Shown here piece by piece: positions 50,897 to 60,630 of a DNA stretch of 64,000 nt. Position 1 is the first letter of the stretch. The number at the start of each line of letters is the position of its first letter. Where the stretch lies: the NCBI GenBank assembly GCA_963802415.1, contig CAWDIH010000003.1, positions 1 through 64,000 of the forward strand, given 5' to 3'. The notes under the pieces were generated by a model, which saw only the letters and a list, made by a program, of their open reading frames with translations, did not search any database and had not been told where the DNA came from. The DNA comes from DATAES01 sp963802415 (GTDB lineage: Bacteria; Actinomycetota; Acidimicrobiia; Acidimicrobiales; JACDCH01). The position numbers and the translations under genes were made by a program.

Positions 50897-52217
50897 ATGG
50901 CATGGGCCGTGGCGGGGATCATCGAGGGTTTCTACGGGCGGCCGTGGACGTGGGACGAGCGCGCCGACGTGATGCGCTTCTGCCACGAGCGCGGCATGCG
51001 CCACTACGTGTACGCGCCGAAGGACGACCCGAAGCATCGCATCGACTGGCGTTCGCCCTACGACAGCCTGACACTCGACGGGTTCGCGCGACTCGCCGCC
51101 GAGAAGACGCTGCAAGTCGGGTTCGGGATCTCCCCCGGGCTGTCGATGGACTTCGGCGCTGTCGACGACCGGGCCGCCCTCGCCGCCAAGATCGACCAGG
51201 TCGTCGGTGTCGGCGTCGATCTCGTGTGCCTCGCGCTCGACGACATCCCCTTCGGTGGCGCGGACCAAGGCATCGCGGACGCGGCGCTGACGACCTGGCT
51301 ACGGGAGCATCTCGGCGACCGCGCCGCACTCGTGTTGGTGCCGACCGAGTACGTCGGGCGCTCGCCGACTCCGTATCTCACCGCATTGGCCGAGCGTGTG
51401 CCGGACGACGTCGCGATCGCGTGGACCGGCGACGCCGTGATGAACGCGGCCATCACGGTCGCCGAGGCACAGGCGCGGGCCGCAGCGCTCGGCGGTCGCG
51501 CTCCGCTGTTGTGGGACAACTATCCGGTGAACGACGGCGTCATGACCGACCGGCTGCACATGGGGCCGCTGTGGGGACGTGAGGCCGGATTGGCGGACGA
51601 ATGCTGCGGTTACCTGTCCAATCCGCTCGTGCAACCGCGTGCGTCCAAACTGCCGCTCGCTTCGATCGCGGCATGGCTCCGGGGCGACGACCCGTTGAGC
51701 GAGTGGGCAGCCGAAGCCGAGGCGATGCAGTTGCGGGTGTTTGCCGAGGCGTGCGACGGCGCGGTCCCCCAAGCGCTGGCGGAGCAGGCGGTCGAGTGGA
51801 TCGACGAGGACGAGGGTTGGGCGAGCGTGGTCGCGTCGTTGCGGGAGTGGTTGACAGCGGCGTCGGAGTGCGCGGCTCCCGGACTCGAGGACGAAGCCGG
51901 TCCCTGGGTCGAGCAGGTCCGCACCGAAGCCCGTCTCGGACTCGACGCGCTCCGGCTCGTCGACTTGGCACGCGAGGGACGGTTCGCCAAGGGCATAGAG
52001 GTCGCGTTCGGAATCGGCGTCGTGTGGGCCGCTGTTCGGCGCGCGGAGAAGACCGCGATGGGCCCGCGCTACGGCCTGCAGCCGGCGCTCGGACAGCGAC
52101 CCGACGGAACCTGGTCGTTCCGCGCCGAGTCCGTCATCGAGAACCGCAACGCGGTCGACGCCCTCGTTCGCGCCCGCGCTCGCCTTTTTCGCCGACCGGT
52201 CGTCGCACGTGCATTGA
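50897..52217 (+). CDS. Glycoside hydrolase family 84-like beta-N-acetylglucosaminidase
   Basis: About 440 residues. The N-terminus GIIEGFYGRPWTWDERADVM is the hallmark of GH84 (O-GlcNAcase/hyaluronidase-like) catalytic barrels, and the catalytic Asp pair is in LVCLALDDIPFGGAD. The barrel continues LLWDNYPVNDG. No signal peptide, so cytoplasmic. It would release GlcNAc from glycoconjugates by substrate-assisted catalysis. One frameshift near 52180 means the frame otherwise reads on through two further genes; the true stop is TGA at 52215-52217 inside a hairpin. nagA lies 1.5 kb downstream, consistent with GlcNAc use. Confidence 0.83.
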
Positions 52218-52247
52218 CGTGTCAAAACGACACGCAGATGCACGTGC
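52205..52247. terminator. Structured bidirectional terminator after GH84
   Basis: Outer arms GCACGTGCA (52205-52213) and TGCACGTGC (52239-52247), inner arms CGTGTC (52218-52223) and GACACG (52229-52234), 4x4 internal loop. The GH84 stop codon is in the internal loop. The convergent TetR gene ends 42 bp away. Confidence 0.75.
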
Positions 52248-52288
52248 GATCCCCATGGAGGGTCGGATGGGGACGGATCAGGGCGCCG

Positions 52289-52900
52289 TCAGGGTTGGAG
52301 GGCGGCGCGCACGAAGTCGCGGATGTGCGCGAAGCGGGCATCGAGCGCGGCATCCGAGAGCGGGTTGCGATCGAGGAGCCCGACCATGAACGGCACGTCG
52401 CTGAAATAGCTCAGCAGCGCGCCGTACCCCGTGAGGATCAGTTGCTCGGGGTCGTGACGACGGAAGATGCCTTCCTCCATCCCCCGGTCGAAGTACGCCA
52501 CGGCGCGCAAGAACTGAGGCCGCAGGGCGGCGCCGATGTCCACGCCCAGGTGGTTCTGGCTGTCGAGGGCCTCGCGGCGCACGAGCCGCACGAAGTCCGG
52601 GTTCGCCTTGAAGAACTCGAACGCGGCCCGCAGCACGTGGTCGACCTTGCTCCACCCCTCCTCGAGCGTCGGCTCCGCGACCGCCTTCTCGACTCGCTCG
52701 AACCAGTCCGCCATCGCCACCTCGAAGACCTCTCGGTAGAGAGCTTCCTTCGAGGCGAAGTGGTGCAGCAGGCTGGGCCGGCGGATGCCGACGGCGCCGG
52801 CGATGTCGTTCAGCGAGGTGCCGTCGTAGCCGAACGCCGCGAAGCGGCGAGTCGCTTCATGCAGGATTGCTTCTCGCGTCGACTTGCCGCCGGTGGACAC
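52289..52900 (-). CDS. TetR-family regulator next to a desaturase
   Basis: Intact 203-residue repressor. GTG 52900 has the ribosome site AAGGAGG. HTH: AAFGYDGTSLNDIAGAVGIR, then RPSLLHHFASKEALYREVFE. The C-terminal domain resembles fatty-acid-responsive TetR proteins only in general. Divergent from the acyl-CoA desaturase gene with a palindrome between (52915-52937), so it probably controls that gene and itself. Confidence 0.9.
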   Translation of the reverse strand: MSTGGKSTREAILHEATRRFAAFGYDGTSLNDIAGAVGIRRPSLLHHFASKEALYREVFEVAMADWFERVEKAVAEPTLEEGWSKVDHVLRAAFEFFKANPDFVRLVRREALDSQNHLGVDIGAALRPQFLRAVAYFDRGMEEGIFRRHDPEQLILTGYGALLSYFSDVPFMVGLLDRNPLSDAALDARFAHIRDFVRAALQP

Positions 52901-52914
52901 ATGGCCCTCCTTGT

Positions 52915-52937
52915 CTACCTACCAGTCGGTAGGCTAG
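52915..52937. promoter_or_regulatory. TetR operator upstream of the desaturase
   Basis: Perfect palindrome CCTACC-AGTC-GGTAGG (52918-52933), extended by CTA and TAG at the flanks. It lies between the divergent TetR (15 bp away) and desaturase (18 bp away) starts. Confidence 0.7.
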
Positions 52938-52951
52938 CATCGGTCACTTCC

Positions 52952-53693
52952 ATGAGCTCCCTCCTGCTGGCCTTCATCGTCGGGTTCGCCGTGTGCCAGG
53001 TGGCCACGCTCGCGACCACGCTGTACCTGCACCGCACGCTGTCGCACCGGGCGGTCACCATGCGACCGTGGCTGCTGTTCCTGTTCCGGCCGGTGCTGTG
53101 GATGACGACCGGCATCCGTCCGCGGGAGTGGGTGGCCGTGCACCGCAAGCACCACGCGTACACCGACGTCGAGGGCGACCCGCACTCCCCGAAGCTCCTC
53201 GGCTGGACCACGGTCCAGTTCGGCAACGTCGGGCTCTACCGCAAAGTCGCAACCGACCCGGAGCAGGTCCGTCGCTACGCACGTGACTTGCCGCAGGACC
53301 GGTGGGACCGCGTGCTCTTCGATCGATCGTGGCTGGGCCTGACCGTCGGCATCTCCTTGCTCGTGGTCGTGTTCGGCCCGCTCGTGGGGCTGCTCGCGGC
53401 GGCCATCCATGCGGGTTCGTACCTCGGGCTCAATGCTGCGGTGAATGCCGTGACTCACACCTTCGGCGACCGTCCATTCGACAACACCGCCACGAACCTC
53501 CAGTGGCTGGCCTTGCTCACGGTCGGCGAAGGTCTGCACAACAACCATCACGCCGCTCCGACGTCTGCCAAGTTCGCGTTCGAACCGCGGCGAAATCGAT
53601 CTCGCATGGCCGTTGATCGTCGTGTTGCAACGGTTTCGCTGGCTCTCGGTGCGCCATCAGGGCGTGAAGCTGAAGCAACCCGCGGGGGTGTAA
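52952..53693 (+). CDS. Fatty acyl-CoA desaturase (delta-9 type)
   Basis: About 246 residues, integral membrane di-iron enzyme introducing a double bond in acyl chains. The three histidine boxes are HRTLSH (in TLYLHRTLSHRAVTM), HRKHH (WVAVHRKHHAYTDVEGDPHS) and HNNHH (EGLHNNHHAAPTSAKFAFEP). Hydrophobic segments flank them. One frameshift near 53590, after which WPLIVVLQRFRWL closes the protein. Regulated presumably by the divergent TetR. Confidence 0.87.
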
Positions 53694-53702
53694 GACCGGG
53701 CC

Positions 53703-54808
53703 GTGGAGCGGCTCGGAGCAGCGCGCGTCGTCATGCCGACGCGCATCGCCGGCCCCGCCGTCGTCCTGATCGACGCCGGCAGGATCGTCGCGATCGAGCC
53801 GGCCACCGAGCCCGTGCCCGACCGGACGCTCGCGCCCGGGTTCATCGATCTCCAAGTGAATGGCATCGGCTCGGTCGACGTCGTGTCGGCACACGACGAC
53901 GATTGGGACGAACTGGCCGGCGCGCTCCTCGCGCAAGGGGTGACCACATGGTGCCCGACGTTGATCACCGCGCCTCTCGACTCGTACGCCACGCCGTTGG
54001 AGCGCGTTGCCGCGGCAGCGCGGCAGGCTCGAGGTGACGAGGGTGTGGTGCGACCGACGATTGCCGGCGCACACCTCGAAGGGCCGTTCCTCGGCGGTGC
54101 ACCCGGCGCGCACCCGACCCACTTGATCCGTGCAGTCGACGAGCAGTGGCTCGACAGCCTGCCGCCCATCGTCAAAGTGATCACGCTCGCGCCGGAGACG
54201 CGCGGCGCAACCGCGTGCATCGAGTCGCTGCGGATGCGTGGCGTGCTGGTCGCACTGGGGCACTCGACCGCGTCCTACGAGCAGGCCGTCGACGCGACAG
54301 ACGCAGGCGCCCGGTTGGTCACGCACGGCTTCAACGGGATGGGACCGCTGCACCATCGCGAGCCAGGACTGATCGGAGCCGCGCTGACCGACGACCGGCT
54401 CGCGGTGTCACTCATCGCCGACCTCGTGCACGTTCATCCCGCGGCGATCGCACTTGTCTTCCGCGCCAAGGGTGCCCACCGCGTCGCGCTCGTCACCGAC
54501 GCGGTGGCATGGGCCCGTGGCACAGTCGGCGACGACGTGCACATCACGTTCGACGGCACCGCGGCCCGCCTTGCGGACGGCACCCTCGCCGGTTCGGCGT
54601 TGACCATGGACACCGCCATACGCAACGTCGTCGACCACTGCGGCATCTCGTTGCTCGACGCGATCGAAGCCGCCACGGCTACGCCGGCACGACTGCTCGG
54701 GCTCGACGACCGCGGTGAGATCATCCCGGACGGCGCGCCGACCTCGTGGCGATCGGTCCTGACCTCACGATCGAGTCGACGTGGGTGCAGGGCCGTGTCG
54801 CCGGGTAG
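53703..54808 (+). CDS. nagA: N-acetylglucosamine-6-phosphate deacetylase
   Basis: About 368 residues, amidohydrolase removing acetate from GlcNAc-6-phosphate. APGFIDLQVNGIGSVDVVSA, the metal Glu in IAGAHLEGPFLGG, metal His in LVALGHSTASYEQAV and THGFNGMGPLHH, and catalytic Asp in VALVTDAVAWARG are as expected. One frameshift near 54735; the corrected end reads DLTIESTWVQGRVAG. 9 bp after the desaturase. Links to the GH84 enzyme upstream. Confidence 0.88.
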
Positions 54809-54817
54809 CGTCCCGCC

Positions 54818-55204
54818 GTGCGGATCGTGGCCGCCGTGTTCATCGACACCATCCAGTTGCGCGAGGTGCCGGGCCCGTCGACCCGCATCGACCTGGGAGG
54901 CGTGAAGTTCTCCGAAGTCGCGGACGGGGCCCTGCCGGTGACGATCGAGCCGCATCTCGTCGTGCTCGTGCACCGGCCGGCGGACCACAACGGCGAAGCA
55001 GCTCTCGAGGTCACGTATCACCGAGACGGCGAACAGGTGGCGCGCAACGTCCAACTGCTCGCCGTCGAGCCCGACAAGTTCACCTTCCGCCTCGTGCGGG
55101 CCGAGCTCACCTTCGACGACTACGGAACCGTCGAAGCACGCTGCAATCTCGACGGTGGCGAACCCACCGTGGTCCCGTTCACGCTCCTACAACCGGTCGA
55201 CTGA
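54818..55204 (+). CDS. Conserved hypothetical beta-rich protein
   Basis: Intact 128 residues, starting at GTG 54818. It opens RIVAAVFIDTIQLREVPGPS and consists mainly of predicted beta strands with a LAVEPDKFTFRLVRAELTFD segment. No signal peptide or membrane segment. It may belong to the DUF6941 group of small proteins, but I am not certain. It sits between nagA and a FIST protein with short spacers (9 bp and 1 bp), so it is in the same operon. Confidence 0.6.
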   Translation: MRIVAAVFIDTIQLREVPGPSTRIDLGGVKFSEVADGALPVTIEPHLVVLVHRPADHNGEAALEVTYHRDGEQVARNVQLLAVEPDKFTFRLVRAELTFDDYGTVEARCNLDGGEPTVVPFTLLQPVD

Positions 55205-55205
55205 G

Positions 55206-56351
55206 GTGCCGTTCGCCGCCGCCATGTCCGAGCATCCGATCCCGACGCACGCGACGGGTGAAGTGATCGGACAGGTGCTCGAGTCACTGGGCGAGGAGCC
55301 GGACCTGGCGATGGTCTTCGTCACCGCAGCCAACGGTGGCGCGCTCGAGGACATCGCGGGCGCGGTCCGCGAGATCCTCCGTCCGGCTTCGTTGGTCGGC
55401 GCCACCGCCGTGTCCGTCCTCGGCGGCGACCGCGAGGTCGAAGAGCAGCCGGCGGTCAGCTTGTGGGCCGGCCGTCTCGCCGCACCCGTGACGCCGGTGC
55501 GCTTCGATCCGAGCGCGGCGTCGATCGGTACGACCGTGAGCGGCCTGCCCGCGTCGATGGCCGGCGACACGACGCCTCGCACGCTCGTGCTCGTCGCCGA
55601 TCCCTTCTCGACGCCGTTGGACGGCTTTCTCGAGTCGTCACCCGAGACGTACCCGGGACTTCGGGTCATCGGCGGCCTCGCCTCCGCCGCTCGCGGTCCC
55701 GGTGGCAACCGGCTCGTGCTCGACGACAAGGTCTTCAGCGACGGCGCCGTCGGCGCGCTGCTGGCGCCACCCGATGGCGCCGCGGCGGTTGTGTCGCAAG
55801 GCTGCCGTCCGATCGGGCAGCCGCTGACGGTCACCAGGAGCGAAGGTCGAGTGATCTACGAGTTGGCGGGACGGCCCACGCTCGAGCGACTGGTCGACCT
55901 GCTCGAGAAGCTCGAACCGGACGACCGTGCCCTCGCCCAACGCGGCATCCACCTCGGCCGCGTCATCGACGAGCACAAGGCCGAGTTCGATCGCGGCGAC
56001 TTCCTCATCCGCACGGTGCTGGGCGGCGACCGGGATGTCGGCGCCATCGCGGTGGGCGACGAGATCGACGTCGGCGCGACCGTCCAGTTCCAGGTCCGCG
56101 ACGCGGTCTCGGCCGACGACGACCTACGGGAGCTCCTGACCGGTCGGCGAGCGACCGGCGCGCTCGTGTTCACGTGCAACGGTCGAGGCACGCATCTGTT
56201 CGCGCGCCCCGATCACGACGCCGAGGTCGTCAACGCGCACGTGGACAACGGGGCGACCGCCGGCATGTTCTGCGCTGGCGAGATCGGCCCCATCGGCGCT
56301 CGCAGCTTCCTCCACGGCTTCACCGCGTCGGTCCTGTTGTTCCAGGACTGA
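55206..56351 (+). CDS. FIST-domain sensory protein
   Basis: Intact 381 residues. FIST_N: LAMVFVTAANGGALEDIAGA, GATAVSVLGGDREVEE, LRVIGGLASAARG. FIST_C: ALVFTCNGRGTHLFARPDHD and GMFCAGEIGPIGARSFLHGF, both very typical. FIST proteins are predicted intracellular small-ligand (possibly amino acid) sensors that usually occur with signalling proteins; here no kinase is adjacent. Start GTG 55206, 1 bp after the previous stop. Confidence 0.9.
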   Translation: MPFAAAMSEHPIPTHATGEVIGQVLESLGEEPDLAMVFVTAANGGALEDIAGAVREILRPASLVGATAVSVLGGDREVEEQPAVSLWAGRLAAPVTPVRFDPSAASIGTTVSGLPASMAGDTTPRTLVLVADPFSTPLDGFLESSPETYPGLRVIGGLASAARGPGGNRLVLDDKVFSDGAVGALLAPPDGAAAVVSQGCRPIGQPLTVTRSEGRVIYELAGRPTLERLVDLLEKLEPDDRALAQRGIHLGRVIDEHKAEFDRGDFLIRTVLGGDRDVGAIAVGDEIDVGATVQFQVRDAVSADDDLRELLTGRRATGALVFTCNGRGTHLFARPDHDAEVVNAHVDNGATAGMFCAGEIGPIGARSFLHGFTASVLLFQD

Positions 56352-56488
56352 GTTGTCGATTCGCTCCGCACCATCCGGTGCTCCGCTCATTGTCGCCTGC
56401 GGCCTGGCGGACCGCGACGGCGACATTCCAGCACGCCACCCTCACGCGGACGGCCTACGGCGCGGCCTCGGTGGGTAGGGTCGCGCGC

Positions 56489-58501
56489 ATGACGGCGACG
56501 GAGACGAGGGCCGACCTCGAGCAGCGAGCGATCAACGTCATCCGCGGCCTGTGCATGGACGGCCCGCAAGCCGCGAACGCCGGCCACCCGGGAACCGGCA
56601 TGGCGCTCGCACCGCTCGCTCACGTCCTGTGGACGCGCATCATGACCTACGACGCATCGGATCCGCACTGGCCGGACCGTGACCGCTTCATCCTGTCGAA
56701 CGGGCACACGTCGATCCTCCTCTACTCGATGCTCTTCCTCACGGGGACGGGCGATCTCACGCTCGACGACCTCGAGCAGTTCCGCCAGTGGGGCTCGAAA
56801 ACGCCTGGCCATCCCGAAGCACGTCACACCGTCGGCGTCGAGGTGACGACCGGGCCGCTCGGGCAGGGGTTCGGCAACGGCGTCGGCATGGGCATCGCCG
56901 AGCGCTACCTGCGCAGCCGGTTCGGCAGTGATGCTTGCGACCACCACACGTTCGTCATCGCCGGCGACGGCTGCCTCGAGGAGGGCGTCAGCCACGAAGC
57001 CGCGTCACTCGCGGGTCATCTGAAGCTCGGCCGGCTCGTCTACGTCTACGACGACAACCACATCACGATCGACGGTCCGACGGAGCTGAGCTACAGCGAC
57101 GACGCCGGCAAGCGGTTCGAGGCATACGGCTGGCACGTCGACCGCATCGGTGAAGTCGCCAACGACACCGAAGCACTCGAAGCCGCGCTCGGCCGCGCCA
57201 TCGCCGTCGACGACGCTCCGTCCTTGATCATCCTGCGCAGCCACATCGGCTGGCCGTCACCGAAGTACACGGACACGGAGTACGCGCACGGCAATCCCTT
57301 GGGCGAGGACGAGGTGCGCGTCGTGAAGGAGATCCTCGGGCTTCCTCCGGACGAGACGTTCTACGTGCCCGAGGACGTGCTCGCGCTCTACCGCGACGCT
57401 GGCCGGCGCGGCCGGCCCACGCGTGAGGAATGGGAGAAGCGCCTCGGCTCGCTCCGCATCGATCGGGCGGCGTGGGATGCATGTCTTGCCGGCACCGGCA
57501 TCAGCGGCTGGGAGAGCAAGCTGCCCACCTGGTCGGTCGGCGACAAGATCGCGACCCGCCATGCGAACGGCGCGTGCATCCAGGCGCTCGTGGACGTCGT
57601 CCCGGGGCTCATGGCGGGCGGTGCCGACCTCACCGGCAACACGGGGACGGTCATCAAGAATCACGGCGTGCAGTCCACGGCCGAGCCGGGCGGACGCCAG
57701 ATCTACTTCGGCGTGCGCGAGCACGGCATGGCCACCGCGATGAACGGCATGGCGATGCACGGCGGTGTGCTGCCCGCCGGTGGCACGTTCTTCACGTTCA
57801 GCGACTACATGCGGGGCGGCGTGCGGTTGTCCGCGCTCCAACAGGCAAAGGTCGTCTACGTCTGGACGCACGACTCGGTCGGCCTCGGCGAGGACGGGCC
57901 GACGCATCAGCCGATCGAGCAGCTCGCGGCCGTGCGGGCGATGCCGGGCTTGCGCGTCATCCGGCCCGCGGACGCGAACGAGACCGCGGTCGCGTGGCAA
58001 CTGGTGGTCGAGAGCGGCGGGCCGACCGGTCTGGTCCTCACGCGCCAGAACGTCCCCGTCGTGGTCACACCTGAGCAAGCACGCGGTCTGCTGCGCGGGG
58101 CGTACGTCGTGACCGACAGCGACGGCGTCGACGATCCGCAGGAGGACTTGGATCTGGTCTTGATCGGCACCGGATCCGAGTTGTCGGTGTGTCTCGATGC
58201 GAAGCCGCTGCTCGAAGCCGACGGGTTGCTCGTGCGCGTCGTGTCGATGCCGAGTTGGACGCTGTTCGAAGCGCTCGACGAAGACGCGCAGGACGAGGTG
58301 CTTCCCACCGACGTCCCGACGCTCGCCGTCGAGGCGGCCACGTCGTTCGGTTGGGATCGGTGGGCCGACGACTCCGTGTCGATCGACCGGTTCGGCGGAT
58401 CTGCGCCCGGGAAGGTCGCACTCGAGAAGCTCGGCTTCACGGCGGCGAACGTCGCCGACAGGGCGCGCCAGCTCCTGGCTGAGCTCGAAGAGGAGGATTG
58501 A
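56489..58501 (+). CDS. tkt: Transketolase
   Basis: Intact 670 residues. Thiamine-diphosphate motif IAGDGCLEEGVSHEAASLAG then LGRLVYVYDDNHITIDG, N-terminal NAGHPGTGMALAPLAHVLW, and the pyrimidine-domain segment FGVREHGMATAMNGMAMHGG. Central enzyme of the pentose-phosphate and Calvin cycles. Overlaps tal by one base (TGATG at 58499-58503). The 137 bp upstream contains no other gene. Confidence 0.96.
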   Translation: MTATETRADLEQRAINVIRGLCMDGPQAANAGHPGTGMALAPLAHVLWTRIMTYDASDPHWPDRDRFILSNGHTSILLYSMLFLTGTGDLTLDDLEQFRQWGSKTPGHPEARHTVGVEVTTGPLGQGFGNGVGMGIAERYLRSRFGSDACDHHTFVIAGDGCLEEGVSHEAASLAGHLKLGRLVYVYDDNHITIDGPTELSYSDDAGKRFEAYGWHVDRIGEVANDTEALEAALGRAIAVDDAPSLIILRSHIGWPSPKYTDTEYAHGNPLGEDEVRVVKEILGLPPDETFYVPEDVLALYRDAGRRGRPTREEWEKRLGSLRIDRAAWDACLAGTGISGWESKLPTWSVGDKIATRHANGACIQALVDVVPGLMAGGADLTGNTGTVIKNHGVQSTAEPGGRQIYFGVREHGMATAMNGMAMHGGVLPAGGTFFTFSDYMRGGVRLSALQQAKVVYVWTHDSVGLGEDGPTHQPIEQLAAVRAMPGLRVIRPADANETAVAWQLVVESGGPTGLVLTRQNVPVVVTPEQARGLLRGAYVVTDSDGVDDPQEDLDLVLIGTGSELSVCLDAKPLLEADGLLVRVVSMPSWTLFEALDEDAQDEVLPTDVPTLAVEAATSFGWDRWADDSVSIDRFGGSAPGKVALEKLGFTAANVADRARQLLAELEEED

Positions 58502-59657
58502 TGGGACGCCTGCACCAGCTGTACCAGGAGTTCGGCCAGAGCCCGTGGCTCGACAACCTCAAGCGGGGATGGATCACGTCCGGCGAGTTGAAGCGTTGGA
58601 TGGAACGAGGCGTGCGCGGCATCACCTCCAACCCGACGATCTTCGCCAAGGCGATCGAGGGCTCCGCCGACTACGACGACCAGTTCCGCAAGCTCGTCGA
58701 CGAACGGCACACCGTCGAGGAGTCCTACTGGGAGCTCGTGAAGCAGGACATCGAAGATGCGCTCTCGACCCTGCGACCCCTCGCCGAGGGCTCCAACGGG
58801 GGCGATGGCTTCGTGTCCGTGGAGGTCGCGCCGACAGCTTGCCCGCGACACGCAGGGCACCGTCGAGGCCGCCCGCCAGTTGTGGCAGCAGATCGACGAG
58901 CCCAACCTGTTCGTCAAGATCCCGGGCACCGCCGACGGGTTGCCGGCGATCCGCCAGTGCCTCAGTGAGGGCATCAACATCAACGTCACGTTGCTGTTCG
59001 GCCTCGAACGCTATGGAGAGGTCATCGACGCCTACATGCAAGGTCTCGAAGCGCTAGACGCGTCGGGTGGCGACGTCTCCAGGATCGCCAGCGTCGCGTC
59101 CTTCTTCGTGAGTCGGGTCGACACGGAAGTCGATCGCCGTCTCCAAGCCATCGGCACGGACGAGGCCCTCGCGATGAGAGGAAAGGCCGCTGTCGCCAAC
59201 GCGCAGCTCGCATACGAGCTGTTCACGCAACGCTGCGCGACCGACCGCTGGAAGCAGCTCGCGGCCAAGGGCGCGCGGGTGCAGCGTCCGCTGTGGGCGT
59301 CGACGTCGACAAAAGACCCTGAGTACCCGGACACGTTGTACGTCGACAACCTGATCGGTCCGGACACGGTCAACACGATGCCCGACACGACCCTCGGGCA
59401 GTTCGAGGACCATGGCCGGCTCGAGCGCACCGTGGACGCGGACCTTCCGGGCCGCGCACGCGGTCATCGACCGGCTGACAGCGGCGGGCATCGACATGCG
59501 CGACGTCACGAGGACACTCGAAGAGGAAGGGGTTGCGTCGTTCTCCAAGTCGTTCGACGAGTTGATCACCAGCCTCGAGACGAAAGCCGACGCGCTCGAG
59601 GAACGGATAGCGGCGCCACGGCCCGGCACCCTCGCCGGGTACGTTCTCCCGCGATGA
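58501..59657 (+). CDS. tal: Transaldolase
   Basis: About 375 residues, the larger TalAB/actinobacterial type. RGITSNPTIFAKAIEGSADY, the Schiff-base Lys in NLFVKIPGTADGLPAI, and WASTSTKDPEYPDTLYVDNL are diagnostic. Frameshifts near 58830 and 59440. Ends overlapping pgl (ATGA). Confidence 0.94.
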
Positions 59658-60333
59658 ACGGGGAGCTCGTCGTAGTGGACGACGTATCGCCGGCGTTCAC
59701 CGAGCGCGTCGCAGCTGCCTTCTCGGCGCGGCGCCAACGATGACTTTTCCTTCGCGTTCGTCCGGTGGCTCGACGGCGCGTGCGTGCTACGAGCATCTCG
59801 CCGACAACACGGGCTCGCAGATCGACTGGTGGAAGGTGGACTTCTACTGGGGTGACGAACGATGCGTGCCTCTCCAGAGCCAGGACTCGAACTACCGGCT
59901 GGCACGCGAAGCGCTCCTCGACCGAGTCGGCGCCGCGAACGCGACGTACCCGATGCGTTGCGAGGAGGGTCCGGATCCCTACCAGTTGCGCATCGGTGAG
60001 CTCGGCAAGCTGGACCTCGTCCACCTGGGGTTGGGTCCCGACGGCCATACGGCATCGCTCTTCCCTCGCTCCGCCGCGTTGGATGCCGACCCAGGACGAC
60101 TGGTCGTGATGAACGAGGACCCGCTCCACAACAACAGGCTGCCCCGCATGACGCTGACGTTCGCCGGCATCGCGCGAGCGCGGCTCGTCGTCTTCACCGT
60201 CGCCGGCGAGGACAAGCGCGAGGCGGTCCGCCGGGTGCACGAGGCCGACCCGAGCGCGCCGGCGTCCCGGGTCACCGCCGACCGCGTCGTGTGGCTCGTC
60301 GACCGAGCCGCCGCCGGCGACATCACCGCCTGA
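59654..60333 (+). CDS. pgl: 6-phosphogluconolactonase
   Basis: About 226 residues. SGGSTARACYEHLAD, VDFYWGDERCVPLQSQDSNY, HLGLGPDGHTASLFPRS and RMTLTFAGIARAR are typical. Frameshifts near 59735 and 59755. Third gene of a tkt-tal-pgl pentose-phosphate set. zwf and opcA, often next to it, are not present here. Confidence 0.92.
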
Positions 60334-60361
60334 CCCCCGCCGCGTCTCGAATGTTGGATGG

Positions 60362-60385
60362 AAACGGGTGCTATGGCACCCGTTT
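60362..60385. terminator. Bidirectional terminator after pgl
   Basis: Perfect stem AAACGGGTGC-TATG-GCACCCGTTT. It follows pgl by 28 bp and overlaps the stop codon of a minus-strand acetyltransferase fragment (60371-60373). Confidence 0.85.
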
Positions 60386-60559
60386 CTCCCCGGAGTTCGA
60401 GGTCGACTCCAAGCGCTTGACAACGGCTACCCAGGCCGGCAGGTGATGCAGGCTCTCGACGTAGCGCTCGTTCACCTCAGGCATGCCGAACCAAGCCGGA
60501 AGGCGACCGAGCAGCGCCGCGCACGCGTCGACGTCGCCCGCGTCGATCGGACGGATCAC
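60371..60559 (-). pseudogene. N-terminal fragment of a GNAT acetyltransferase
   Basis: Starting at GTG 60559 it reads IRPIDAGDVDACAALLGRLP, then AWFGMPEVNERYVESLHHLP and AWVAVVKRLESTSNSGEKRV. The first 45 residues look like the start of a GNAT domain, but the acetyl-CoA binding motif is missing and it ends in the pgl terminator after about 62 residues. Truncated gene, or a frameshift that hides a longer one. Confidence 0.45.
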
Positions 60560-60630
60560 GGGAAGCGAGTCTTGCCGCCGCGGTACCGGCTTCCGGCACA
60601 CCGTGTCGCGAGCCCCGAGGGGGACAGGAC

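Noticed and set aside
50897..54037. Apparent 1046-residue fusion of GH84, desaturase and NagA-region
   Set aside because: A frameshift near 52180 removes the GH84 stop and the frame then runs antisense through TetR and by chance into the desaturase frame. The terminator hairpin and intact TetR show these are separate genes.
55463..58501. 1012-codon frame suggesting an N-terminal extension of transketolase
   Set aside because: The upstream part overlaps the intact FIST gene in another frame. The transketolase start at 56489 matches the family.
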